Shown here piece after piece: positions 1-12,400 of a stretch of 64,000 nt of DNA (within the stretch, counting starts at the first letter, position 1; each line of letters starts with the position of its first letter). The DNA is taken from NCBI GenBank assembly GCA_936440205.1, contig OW387142.1, forward strand, positions 14,846,736 through 14,910,735, given 5' to 3'. The notes beneath the pieces are model-generated. The model had not been told where the DNA came from. It worked only from the letters and a program-made list of their open reading frames with translations, and ran no database searches. Source of the DNA: Lepidonotus clava. Its lineage: Eukaryota; Annelida; Polychaeta; Phyllodocida; Polynoidae. The translations under genes were made by a program, and so were the position numbers.

Positions 1-130
1 AGCTTTGCTACTTAACTGAATAAGTAGGGGTATGAAAGTAATGACCTAATGTCTGTCTAATGTTGATCACCTGTAGAGTAGTACTGATACTACTCATTGG
101 TGCTGACTATGCCAGTGTGCACTGCATGCA

Positions 131-204
131 GTCCAAGTTAGCTCAGTTGGTTAGGCTTCTACCTTGAATGTAAAGAATGTGGGTTCTAATCCCAAAGTGT
201 TCAA
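131..204 (+). pseudogene. tRNA-like sequence (decayed tRNA or SINE head)
   Basis: The internal Pol III promoter boxes are recognisable: TAGCTCAGTTGG fits the A box and GGTTCTAATCC fits the B box with one change. The T stem TGGG/CCCA pairs, but the D stem (GCTC/GGCT) and anticodon stem (CTACC/TAAAG) are mismatched, so it is not an intact tRNA. A short T run follows at about 205-209. A tRNA-derived SINE head or a tRNA pseudogene fits equally well. Confidence 0.5.
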
Positions 205-235
205 TTTTTCTTTTCCATAGTATACAATTGATATT

Positions 236-416
236 ATGTGTTTAGATTCTAAACATATCCCATTCAAAACATGGTTAGATGTTACAAGTGTTTAGCTTTT
301 AAACACAACTAATGATGTGTTTAGATTATAAGCATAGTTAACCCAACACATGTTTAGAAGTTACAAGTGTTTAGGTTTTAAACATATATGGTTTAATGTA
401 TTTAGATTATAAACAT
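236..416. repeat. ~80-bp dimeric repeat built on a TGTTTAG...CTAAACA palindrome
   Basis: The palindrome TGTTTAGATTCTAAACA (239-255) recurs in variant form near 289, 317, 368 and 398. Spacing alternates between about 50 and 28-30 bases, and GTTACAAGTGTTTAG repeats exactly at 281 and 360, giving a 79-80-bp higher-order unit. It directly follows the tRNA-like sequence and might be the body of the same element. Confidence 0.75.
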
Positions 417-736
417 GTTTATGCCCTTAACACATTTAAATTCTTAACACCATTTTAACAGTGTGCTAAACGTTAATTATCGTTTATGGATTTTAGAAAT
501 TAGCATCAAACTCTAAGCTATGACAATATTAATGTGATGACACTTAACTTAGTGCATTTTCACATTATCTGATGTTATTGTACTTACGAAATTTTGTATT
601 ATGTTGTATCAATTTGCCCAAATATGACAATGTTTTTCTACTTGCATGGAAGATTATCATTGAGGAATGGAGTTCAATAAATAGAAAAAATAATAAAAAA
701 TATTGAAAAGGTTATTCTAAAACCCTGATTGAAAAA

Positions 737-883
737 GACGGGTTACCTATTGAGACTGCCATTCATAAAGAAAAAGCAAGTTTTGGTAATATGACCTTTC
801 AGAAAAGAACTTTGCTCTTGAAAACGAATATCTGTATGCATTACACTACCACAATTTAATATTAAAAAGGAGATTGTTACTTG
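737..883. repeat. Tandem repeat unit A (~150 bp), left of the MITE
   Basis: This unit begins near ACGGGTTACCTATT and ends GAGATTGTTACTTG. A near-identical unit lies at 1889-2038. A ~980-bp MITE sits between the two, so the original arrangement was a direct tandem duplication later split by the insertion. Confidence 0.8.
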
Positions 884-885
884 TA

Positions 886-1865
886 GTGGGGTCTGTTAAG
901 GCCATTTTTTTGAGAAATCGTTACGCGGCGGATAAAAGCACCAAATTTGGAATGAGGCACCTCTGAGGCATAACTATCAAATCTGGAAGGGGAGCCACGT
1001 TGAAATATCAATAGGACGGATGTGGGGGCCCAAAAACCAATATGGCCGACTTTTACTATAAAAATTCTTATATCTCAGCTTCTAAAAAGACTAAAGAGAC
1101 ATGGTTGGTGTCAAAATTGAGGGATTATGGGTCAGGGAATTCAATTATTTATGTTTTAAGTCAATGCGGAAATCCAAAATCCAAGATGGCTGACCAATTT
1201 TGAGAAATATTATGATTTTTAGCTACTAAGGCATAAGGCCAGGGGAAATGGTTCCAATATCAGTTGTCAATAGCCTAGAGGGCTCAATAAATATGATATT
1301 CATCCAATACAATACCATAAATTTCAAAATGGCTGAATTCATTAGCATGATACCTTTGATAATGACTGCTGGATTCCAAAATAATGCAAAAGAAAGGATA
1401 TAGACTTAACTCTTTTGCCACAAGATTTCTTGATTCCATTTGGTATGATGATTCCCTCTGACCCCTTCATTGAATTTAAAAGGGGAGCCACCTTGAAATA
1501 TCAATATAACCCGGATGGGGGCCAAATATCCAATATGGCCGACTTTTATTGAAATAATCTTATATCTCAGCTTCTGAAATGCCTAGAAACACATTGCCAT
1601 TGTCCAAATTGGTAGATTATAGGACAGGGAATTCAATTATTTACCTTTCGAATCTATACAATAGGTCTAATCGAAGCTAATCAAAAGTTTTGGTCAAATA
1701 CCTTAGATTTCAAATGCTAAAAACATACAAAATTTGTCAAAATTTCATTTTGGTATTTCAAGATGGCTCCCCTTCTAGATTCAATAGTTATGCCTCAGAG
1801 GTGCATCATGCAAAATTTGGTGCTTTTATCCGCCGCGTAACGAAAATGTTGTTAACAGACCCCAC
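886..1865 (+). mobile_element. TA-flanked MITE, copy 1 (~980 bp)
   Basis: The ends are inverted: GTGGGGTCTGTTAA on the left and TTAACAGACCCCAC on the right, flanked by TA on both sides, as for Tc1/mariner-type insertions. Inverted similarity continues for about 125 bp, with one ~10-base length difference. No transposase frame is present, so it is non-autonomous. A segment at 987-1157 is repeated in diverged form at 1480-1649 (period ~492), so the element itself arose by internal duplication. Copies at 6380 and 43702 are very similar, which suggests fairly recent spread. Confidence 0.85.
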
Positions 1866-1888
1866 TATTGAGGGTTAACCTGAATCAA

Positions 1889-2038
1889 TGACGGGTTACC
1901 TATTAAGACTGCCATTCATAAAGAAAAAAACAAGTTTTGGTAATATGACCTTTCACAAAAGAACTTTGCCCTTGAAAACGAATGGTTGTTTGCATTACAC
2001 TACCACAGTTTAATATTAAAAATGAGATTGTTACTTGA
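1889..2038. repeat. Tandem repeat unit B (~150 bp), right of the MITE
   Basis: Direct copy of unit A at 737-883, with a handful of substitutions. The bases after it (AGGTTTAACTTGAATCAATG) resemble those before it (AGGGTTAACCTGAATCAATG), so the original array had at least the start of another unit. Confidence 0.8.
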
Positions 2039-4792
2039 GGTTTAACTTGAATCAATGTTTTCTATACGATAACCCATCAGGCTCAGCATACCCAAGAGAT
2101 GAAGAGGATGATCTGGGATTTGAAGTGGTTGGGGGGAGGGGTATGCATGTTTGTATTTGCAGAATACCAAAGAGGGGAGGGACCCGGGGGGAGGGAAGGA
2201 GTTAGGAGATAGAGGGAGGGATGCTTGGGGTTTTCGGCTGTGTGGGTGGGCGTTGTGGGCGCCAGCAAAGTACACTAAAATCCAAGTGTAAATTAGTTCA
2301 CATTACTGGAAAAAAAGACTAAGCTGGTATTCCCCCGCCTAAACCTTTGAACTATTCTTCACACTATCACATGTTAATCATTCATATTGATCTGACTTAA
2401 AATCACCAGTTCCATCATTAATCTTGTTTCGCGGTGAGCAGTGGAGTATAAGAAATGCTATATTTGTATAACTACTACAAATCAGGGGCAATAGTATTTT
2501 ATGTATCTCCTGTTTTTCACCCATTAAGTGGGCACACTGGAGGTGGGCGGGTATAAGTATGTAGGTGAGTGGGGTAGTCACCGTGTGACGATGACGGTAG
2601 GTCTATGATGTAGGTCTCCCGGATGTGGAAAAGAGTGACTACATACCTTTGAGCTCTCATCCCTACCTCCTCTCAGTCAGGCTAACAATTAGTTCATTTC
2701 TTTTGTAAAAGAAAAAGGAATGTTTGTGATTGATGTTGCTGGTATACTTGGCATAATTAGGTCGTAGGGAAAGTGGTATTCATAAAGTGTTCCGTAAGAA
2801 ATCGTTTGTAAAAGGAATAATAATTGTAGGGTCATATATGATTATATACATACAAATTTCATTTCGTAATAATCTCCAGATGTATTACATACCCCTATAT
2901 ATATATATATATGTATATATATATGTATGTATATATATATATATATATATAAGTGTAGTAACGATGGGGAGTTATTTACAACAACAAAAAATTGCTATTG
3001 AATTGTATCAGCCTCTATGGTACATCAGGATAATCATATGACAGCATACTGATTGCTTTTATATATACACATGTATATATATGTGTGTGTCTTTATGCAT
3101 ATGGCAGATAATGCATACGAATGTTTGTTATAGGCCTTAGTAATGTGTGCGTATCACGATATAAGAAGTGCATACACATAGATATCTTTGATCTCTGAAG
3201 GACGTCGTTTATGTATAATGTGCCGTGTGTGACTTGGAATCCATTGGATGTGTTCACTCCGTGAGAGTGTGAGGTATAAACGTTACATTTGGAGTTTAAC
3301 CCAACTGGTCCATGCCTAAACCCAGAGACACATCACGTTCAGCGACAACCATGTCCGCTATACACATTTGCGTAAAGCTTAGCGAAAAAGGTCAGAATCA
3401 CTCGATCAAAAGCCATAGTGTTAGATAGAGAAAAAAAGGACAACAAGAATATCTGTTAGTAGGATTGACGATGAAGAATCTCGCTTGAAACCCAGGACAT
3501 GCTCTCAATGTCAACACCCACAGTTGGAGTTTGTATAAGAGTTTCAAGCCAATATGGCCTTATTCTACCCTCATTTTCCGCACTTTTTCAAAAATTCGTC
3601 AAAGTGGTGTTTTTTTTTCTGAATTCAGCACAGATCAGCCAGGTCAAGCTTGTATAGAACGGTATGCTTTGAGGTATAGAATTGAAGGTCTTGTGAGGGG
3701 TCCTTAAGAAGAGACTACCCCTAGGGATAAGGTCTCGTGAATGTACCTAGCCTTCCACTGCCTTCTATAACATGTCATTTCCTGATAGTTGAATAGAGCC
3801 CCAAAAAGACCTGCTTATTGAGATTAGTGTTGGACATACTTTGGCTTCTACTGAACATTGTATATTTCTGTAGAGATCTAGAAAAAAATCAGCTAAGACA
3901 TTATTATCCCATTGCATCATGCCTATAATATAGTCTCGTCGACAGGTTTTGTAAAACGTAATTCAGTCCTACATCAAACTCCGAACAGACTGCATGTGCC
4001 CCTATACATGTATACACATAAACATGTACTAGTTTTCGAACTGAAACATTTTCGCACATTTTCTATCTAACCAGTATTGCATGAATAGGAAATCGCAAAG
4101 CAAAAATGATATTTTTATCATATAGTTTAATAGTACCAGAAAAATCACCAACATTTTACTGCAAAATGCGCACTAAAGCCAGATACACGAAAATTTAACA
4201 GCATGAAATATCTAAGATCACACCTTCTTGGTAAGGCGCCGTCCCACCAGTGGATAGTGTCTGAGGGGTTTGAGGGGACACTGAAATTGTCTTTTTGCAT
4301 GCAACCCCTTTTTCGGTAATGCCTCTAAAAAGTGTCAATTGCTCAAATCAAGCACTGCATGGTTGGAAAGAAAAGAAGACTGGCGGCGAGAGAAAAATGT
4401 ACTTCTCAGCCACAAAAACCATTTTACAACTTCTTCCACTTCATTTCAATGTAAAAAAATGTCCTGTGGCTAACTCGAAAGGCGTGAAATAGAGTTCAAA
4501 CTTCGTGATATAGCTACTTGAACAAGATAATAGTGACAACATGGGAGGTTTGAGCAATTCAAGCTGGGCATGTCTATTGGGTCTAGTGCCCTTATTATAG
4601 TCTACACACCTTAAATCGTCCTCAGGCTACGTCCTACGCGGTGATTCAAATCGAAAGCAATAGTACGATAGCAAGATAATAGCTGTGAATCTACAGTAGT
4701 TATCATACAACCTGAAACCCCATTATAGGCCGAGGTACCATTGAAATCTCACCCATTTACTGGTCGTGGTCATTCTGTTTTACTTAAATTTT
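2039..4792. other. Non-coding stretch with AT microsatellites
   Basis: No gene is seen. Short open frames here have no recognisable product. The stretch holds a G-rich, C-poor segment around 2130-2260, the (TA)n run at 2896-2952 and a second TA/TG run near 3058-3090. Confidence 0.5.
2896..2952. repeat. (TA)n microsatellite with TATG interruptions
   Basis: Alternating TA is broken by a few TATGTA steps. It can form a cruciform and is a likely length polymorphism. Confidence 0.95.
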
Positions 4793-4987
4793 CCGGGACG
4801 GATACATAATTCCGAAAGAAGGGGGCGGGGGTCAGCATAAAGGATAAGAACTAAAATGGCGTACATTTTCCCATATTATGTGTTGGCATGTTCCTCTCTT
4901 TTTGTACATTGGGGTCGCCAAACGATGGGGGATGGGAGGTCAGGACCCCTTGGACACCCCCCCCCCCCCCACCTGGATCCGCCTCGG
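4793..4987 (-). mobile_element. G/C-rich MITE, copy 1 (inverted relative to copy 2)
   Basis: The reverse complement of this stretch aligns along its length with 9316-9488. Shared blocks are CGGATCCAG, the G/C homopolymers with GGTCCTGACC, TACAAAAAGAG, a TTTATGCTGACC-like block and a terminal GTATCCG/GTATCTG. A 14-C run lies at 4957-4970. The ends are short imperfect inverted repeats around CGGAT. I could not fix the target-site duplication. Confidence 0.65.
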
Positions 4988-6377
4988 ATGTAATAGCATG
5001 ATTTATGGAGGTCCAGAAACAGTGTAGTTTGTGATTGTATCTTGATATGTCATTTTGAAAATAGCTACGAGGCTATCAAGAAATCACATAATTTGCAGTT
5101 CCAGAGTGCAACATTACGAATGTAGCTACAGCAAAGAAATATGTATATTATATTCTAGACTACAGTTCTGTGATTTCTTACTGGAACAGGCAGTTGAAAA
5201 TGAGCACAGGAGTATATTGATTGGCTGCTGGGTGCCAGCCACAGTTTATCGGTTTTATTTTCCTGGAGCATTCTCCATCACTGGTTCCAGGCATGCATGG
5301 TACAGTGATAGACTATGCCTGATAGCCAATGTCCCAGAAAAGCACTTCTCCTAAATAAGATGAAGACAACGGAATCTTACATTATGAACGATGATCTGTC
5401 AGTGCAAACGGACCTCTATGGTCATCATTATGGGATCCAGGAGAGCAGTAATGACCACTGGAGCATGTCCACAAACCCCAATACACAATAGGCCCTTATA
5501 TCCCTGGATGTAACCAGGGTAAGGGTTGACAACCTTTACTGCCCTTTAACCAACGAGGACACACAAATAGGAGCTCACTATTGGGGTCCGGATGCCGCAT
5601 GGCGAATGGCGCGAACCCTTTCAATGTTTGGGTCACAATGTTGACTTCAGATATAACAAATCTAGCTTGAATCTTCAGATGAAACTTTGTAAGACTTACT
5701 TGGAACTCCCTCGAATTTGCTTGGAACCCTTGTGGATTTCGGAACTGGCCCATTTGTCATATAAAGTTGTAGACATGATCAGTCAACGGGATTTGTTTGA
5801 GATGTGGGCCATACGGGATATCTCTGCATTAGGACTTTGGTGGTCTTCGAATAATTATGTTGAAAGTATGATTGAACAACTAAAATCAAGATGCTCTTTG
5901 TTCTTTGGGACTTTATAGTGGGAAAGGACTGCGTATAAAGATTTATATAAGATTATATAACTAGGGTCCCTTGCTGAAGTGGAATGCAAGGTTAAACAGA
6001 GTTGTAAACGTTAAGTTGCATATTTTGAATTTCAAACGATTGCTTTTTATGTAAGAAGCTACAAATAGTTTCATACTTGTCGTGGGAATTTCAGAAGCGG
6101 ATTTGCAGCTGTTTTTGTTGATAATCATAATAATCATAAATCGCGGAAGCTAAGTCACTTCTAGGAATTTCAAAAAAAAAACCAGCTTTTATACAGTATT
6201 TAGTTTTACGATTGCGTAGAATCACACAATAGGGATAGGCTCCTCATTGTAGGGGGCTTTACCGAATTCTATTGAGGTGGTGGGGGATGTACCTTGGGGA
6301 GATATACATCATAATTGTATGGTTGATGTCACGTTTTGTAGTGTGGATCTAGGAATAGAATATGAATCTAATCTAAT
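4988..6377. other. Non-coding stretch
   Basis: Open frames of 85-108 codons overlap on both strands at 5496-5918, but none shows a domain, codon bias or splice context. I see no repeat of note. Confidence 0.4.
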
Positions 6378-6379
6378 AG

Positions 6380-7360
6380 TGGGGTCTGTTAAGGTCATTT
6401 TTTTTGAGAAATCGTTACGCAGCGGATAAAAGCACCAAATTTGGTATGAGGCACCTCTGAGGCATAACTATCAAATCTGGAAGGGGAGCCACCTTGAAAT
6501 ATTGATAGGATGGATGTGGGGGCCCAAAAACCAATATGGCCGACTTTTACTATAAAAATACTTATATCTCAGCTTCTAAAAAAACTAAAGAGACATGGTT
6601 TGTGTCAAAATTGAGGGATTATGGGTCAGGGAATTCAATTATTTATGTTTCAAGTCAATGCGGAAATCCAAAATCCAAGATGGCTGACCAATTTTGAGAT
6701 TTATTATGATTTTTAGCTAATAAGGCATAAGGCCAGGGGAAATGGTTCCAATATCAGTTGTTAATGGCCTAGAGGGCTCAATAAATATGATATTAATCGA
6801 ATACAAGAGATAAATTTCAAAATGGCTGAATTCATTAGCATAATACCTTTGATAATGACCGCTGGATTCCAAAATAATTCAAAAGAAATGACATAGACTT
6901 TACTCTTTTGCCACAAGATTTCTTGATTTCATTTGGTATGATGATCCCCTGGGACCCCTTCTTTGAATTTAAAAGGGGAGCCACCTTGAAATATCAATAT
7001 AACCAGGACGGGGGCCAAAAATCCAATATGGCCGACTTTTATTGAAATAATCTTATATCTCAGCTTCTGAAATGCCTAGAAACACATTGCTATTGTCCAA
7101 ATTGGTAGATTATAGGACAGGGAATTCAATTATTTACCTTTCGAATCTATACAATAGGTCTAATCGAAGCTAGCCAACAGTTTTGTTAAATACCTTAAAT
7201 TTCAAATGCTAAAAACATACAAAATTTGTCAAAATTTCATTTTGGTATTTCAAGATGGCTCCCCTTCTAGATTCAATAGTTATGCCTCAGAGGGGCCTCA
7301 TGCAAAATTTGGTGCTTTTATCCGCCGCGTAACGAAAATGTTGTTAACAGACCCCACTAT
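6380..7360 (+). mobile_element. TA-flanked MITE, copy 2 (~980 bp)
   Basis: Same structure and orientation as the copy at 886-1865. It begins GTGGGGTCTGTTAA and ends TTAACAGACCCCAC, with TA on each side (ATCTAATA before, TATAAAG after). Only scattered substitutions separate it from copy 1. It has no coding capacity for a transposase. Confidence 0.85.
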
Positions 7361-7362
7361 AA

Positions 7363-9315
7363 AGATAACTCTACTTCTTCATAAACCCACTTGGCAAAGC
7401 GTTTGTTAAACAAAAAAAAAGATCTTTCATAGTACTTAGTGTGATGTTCCCCCCCTAAGACAAGCTTATTCAAAATAAAAATTCATATTACTTAGCTCAA
7501 TGTTTTCATTCAACCCAGTCAAGGGTCTCAATTTTCATGGTCTTTGAATGTTTTTCGAATACTGGAAACTCAGCATGTTGCATTTCTGCAGGCAGCTGAT
7601 CCCATACGGTACATGTTTTATGGAATGGTCTGTGCCAAATTCTGTATTTTTTTTATTCTTTTAATCTTAATTTTCATATACATGGATTCACTCTTTATGT
7701 CATCCACTAATGTAGGTTCCATGTCTCCACTCCTGCTACAAGTAGCTGAAAATTGATGGCATTGAATCATTTTATTGATGTACTAATTATTCTAGGCGGG
7801 TGTCTAGCTGACCATATGATATAATGTCTAACAGATCGCATCTCGGGCCAATGGGAAATCACGACGGTAATATACGTGTGGCACGGGGTCAGATGGCAAC
7901 TCTTCAACGTGGGTCATTGCCACATTATCCAACGTTATGATTTATGAACAGACATTTACCATATCAGATCCATCATTGGGTGCACTACAGTGTCCTTCCA
8001 ATTATATACATCATTGTCCTCTTACATTTTTACTTATATACTGATACTCCCAGTAGAGCAGTAAGAAATGGCACGAAGTATGATATATGTTTGGCGTAGA
8101 GAAATTCATATTAATGCTATAATCTTTTTTGTCTGTCAAATTGACATAAACAATAAATCAGGCGGATCCTAACTTTGGCATTGCGTAGTACTCTTGCACC
8201 TAGTGCTATAAAGTCTGAATTTACTGAAATTATGTCACATCATTCTTCCTTGTGTATAGCTATTAGGTCACTCCTATTTGAGTTTTTCACTTTGTAAAGG
8301 AATCTTAACAATGTGACATTAGCTCCTGCTATAGTGATTATTTTTAAAAAAAGGCCAGTTTTCCGGCTTAACAGATTATGATATATTCCTTTATGCAAAC
8401 CTACCTTTTTCCTTCTTATTTTTCCAAATAAAATCCACACATGTGAAAGTTCCACATAAAATACACCACACCTGTAGACGGAAAGCCAGTAGTATATCAA
8501 TAGTATAAGGAGACTCGCCACCATGACACAGAGGTTTAAAACCGTACCTCTATACAATTCACGTCCCCTTCATGCATGAACATATAGGCTTTTTTCTCCC
8601 TTAACGGATTTCCTACTCTGTTCCGACGAGTTCCCAGTCGGACCACCTAAAAAGGCCTCCCAAACCTGCCCGATATGTGCCTAAAAAGTCCAGATTACTG
8701 CTAAAACATCAGGGGTTGATCTATTGTATACTCTGACCGGATTGAAAAGCTCACTTTGAAATGCTTTTAAACCACGAAAATTGCGTCAGGTGGAGGGGGT
8801 GGGTGCCAGGAGGATTCGATGGGTGATCACTGAAGTGTGGATAGACTCTAATGTTTGTTTTTCTTTACGGGCCACCAGGATTTAAAATGAATGATTTTTA
8901 TCCACTGCTCTCCCAAAGGCTGGTTCCTATACATATGACGACCTGGTATGTTTGCTGCGAAGTGAGGGCAGGAAGGGTGGCTGTTTGGTTTGATTCACAG
9001 ACACAAAAAGGGGCCAGGGTGTACGGGACAGAGCCATAGCTATGGATATAAAGCAAACGGACAGAGTCACATGGCTAAGGAGATCCAACTAACAGACAGA
9101 GCTATGATTAAGCAGACACAACTTCAGGACTGAGCCAAAACAAAGAGGACATAACTCATAAACAGACTGGCACCCAATACAAGGAGATAAAGGTAAGGGA
9201 TAACGTCATAGGTAACAACAACAACTGCACATCGGACTATGCCATTACGAAGGAGTTAGAATGTCATATTACAGGCAACGTCATACCTAAGAGGACACAA
9301 ATAACAGTCATAACC
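7363..9315. other. Non-coding stretch
   Basis: AT-rich DNA with no gene. Short frames at 7544, 8240 (minus) and 8851 lack any recognisable features. Confidence 0.4.
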
Positions 9316-9488
9316 GCAGGGGCGGATCCAGGGGGGGGGGGTCCTGACCCCCCCCCCCCTTTTGCTGGACCCCTAAACTACAAAAAGAGGGGGAAATGTC
9401 GCATGTATATGCGCGAATGCACGCTGTTTCAGTACTTAGCCTTTATACTGACCACCCCCCTTTCGTAAATCCTGTATCTGCTCCCGTG
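9316..9488 (+). mobile_element. G/C-rich MITE, copy 2
   Basis: It begins GCAGGGGCGGATCCAGG, followed by G and C runs, and ends near CTGTATCTGCTCCCGTG. It is the inverted partner of 4793-4987. Homopolymer tracts near the CGGATCC end are typical of both copies. No coding capacity. Confidence 0.65.
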
Positions 9489-12400
9489 AACCCCCACTAA
9501 AAAGACACATCGTCTGACTAAAATGCATCAGGCAAAATCAGCAAACATTGAGTTGGTACTTTGAACCGTCTTTGTTGATTTTTTGAGGGCCGCAGCATTC
9601 TGTGGTCCGCCCCATCCACCCCCATACTCCTTAAGGCCCAATACGGAATGTGGCTGTAAGTGTAAGGTGGCGTGATATCCTGCCTCTGAGTACCATTGAC
9701 TGACACCCGGGGGAGGCAATTGGTGGGGGCATAGTGGTGGTAGTGGGAGGCACTACAAATGAGGCTCTACCATAACCACAGGATTACGGTTGGGATTAAC
9801 TTTTAACTTTCTTTAATGTGGCCTGCCTAAAGCCTATATTCCAATAGATGATTTCGACTATCTGGAATTTGTCAATTTCTTAATTGTTAGTAGAATTATA
9901 AAATGAACCCTTGCACGCTAGATACCATTTGAAAGGGAATGTGAAATCTTTTCTAATGACATATAAAACATGTCTATATCTAACTCTTATTGGCACTTAC
10001 GAACGGTGATGTCTGATATTGTGGGTAAATTCAGGTAGTGGAATACTGCTTTGAGAAACCATGTTGTCAAGGAATATCTATCATACTCAACTGACGCTAT
10101 TGACTCTTCGGCAAACCTTGACCTAATACAGAAAGACGTTTAACGTATTGACCCATTAAATGACTGGGTCTGTTGCAGCTGTCTATTTTTTCTGGATTTT
10201 ATTATCGTTTTATCATTTTGATGTGTTATTTTCATGAAATACTCAGGCCACTTTGCCAACATGCGTGATGTAGGCCTATTCCTTGGTATAGCCGATGGGT
10301 AACTGGGAAATGTGTAGACAGTTCTTTCCTTCATGTCAAGCTTTATCGTGGGCCAAAGTTTACTTCATTTCATGCAATGGGCAACCTAATCAAAGTTAAT
10401 CGTTTATATAATTTATATAGGTATGATATATCACGGGTGGTTTGGTACGAATAGGGTGAACAAGGAAATTAATTATTTTGGCTTTTCCTGTTTTTTAAGT
10501 TAGAAGAACTGAAAGCAGTTCCCCAAGCGGACTTGTAGTTTATGACGCCGAGTGGCACAGTGACACTATAAACCGTGGGTGTACACGGTTTACACAGATC
10601 ACTTGACAAACGACTACAGGTAGTTAAAGTGGGGAGTCTCCAGGTAGATTCAGGAGCACCTGTATTATATGGGAAGTAAGTAAAACATATGGTACATTTC
10701 TTTGTACATTTCTTTATGGTTATACTGTTGACTGTTAAACCTTGTTGACTGTTGACTGTATTGTCTTTATTGATATTCGGGTCTGCTTTCGAATTAAACA
10801 CACGTTTAATCAATATTAAGGTGGATCTTTTTTTTTATTTGAGCCTCTTCCTGATCCTGAGCAATAATTTATTTCGTTTTTGTCAGTATAATTCTTTTAA
10901 TGTTCAACTTGATGAACTGGTCTCCCATATTACCCTGGGGGAGTATACTACCATCTATGCTGAGTGGAAAGACCTGTATTCATGTGGTCCCCATGCTATT
11001 ATCAATCTAAATAGGAATCTGGATCTTTAAGTATATATGTAGAATCCTTAAGAGAGGAGCCAGTGAATACAAATAATCATAGTGCCGTGATCCTCACTAT
11101 CCAAGTAATCAACGTGCCAAATCCCATGCGAATATCTATTAGTTTCATTTTTATACACAATTTCGTAATTCAAATTTACCGTCCCTGTCTTCATCTGTTG
11201 GGGCATGGAAAATTCATTTTTCTGTGTGTGACGTCACTAGACAAGATGAAATATGGAAACCTAAAAAAATAACTTTTTAAATTTGAATTTGCCCTTCTTT
11301 TTTAATAAATCTAATAGTGTTCAAAAGGAATGGGATTGGATGATTTATGCATGAAGAATCTGGGGAAAATAATTTATATGGATTTTGCAATTTAAAAAGT
11401 TGAAAATAAATGGATTTTGCTATTTAAAAAGTTGAAAATAACATTTTCTATATGTGACGTCACACACAGACGTTCAGTTTCAGTGTACCAGGGCATCAAT
11501 GCATATTCTGATAAGAAAATATCATTAATTAACAAAAGTAGTTACCTTTAGCAATACAAATGTTCTGTAGATGTTTCCAAGCATAACATCTAAGATATAA
11601 AATACAAATTGAAAGAATACTGAATTTCACTGGCCCCTCCCTTTAACACCCACAGCCTTTAGTAAGTTGTGGACAATTCCAAGAGAAGGATGAAAGAAAC
11701 ATACCTCATCATATCCATAAACAATAGAATATGCACCATGACCGGGACTGTCTAAAGACAACTTCAAACAAGCACTGTTTTCGTGGCTATTGTCCCACCC
11801 TTAACCTGGATTAAACACTAGATAACATACCAACGTGTTGTATACATAACAATTAACATTCCATTCAGTCTTTTAAATTAAAATGTGTAATTACCATTTG
11901 CATGGCGAATTTGGGGTATTTCTTAAATGAAATAAAACAGGTGGGAGTAATAGTCAGGCAGATGATGGGTAAAGATGCCAGCTTCATTTTGGCGCCTGGC
12001 AAAAATATAAAAAATAATATTATGTTGACATCAGGATAGCTAAGAAGGAGAGGCTAAATTGTATTATGCATTTACATAAAACATACCCATTTATTTATAT
12101 ATACTTAGCCCCTTCACAGTGCATAATGTATTGGATATTTGGGGGTCTGAGTGTTCGGATTCAGGTTTCACTCAACACGTGTGCAAACACACAAATAAAA
12201 CCACTTTTCTCATACAAAGGGCGGACCTGTTTTCCAAAGCCTAAGATTCTCTACCTGACATAACCCTTAATATTCAGGTAGGCCATGAGCAAGGAATCGG
12301 TAGATATAAGCATATGTTGGTATGCTATTGACCTTCTCCATTAGAGCGGCGCCCCACCTATAATATAAATATAAATATATATGCCATAGCTAATGCATGG

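Noticed and set aside
131-204. Functional tRNA gene
   Set aside because: Both promoter boxes are present, but the D and anticodon stems do not pair properly.
1690-1878. Conserved small frame (MLKTYKICQNF...) seen three times (also 7206 and 43853 minus)
   Set aside because: It is the right end of the TA-flanked MITE in each copy. Its sharing reflects repeat copies, and it has no transposase features.
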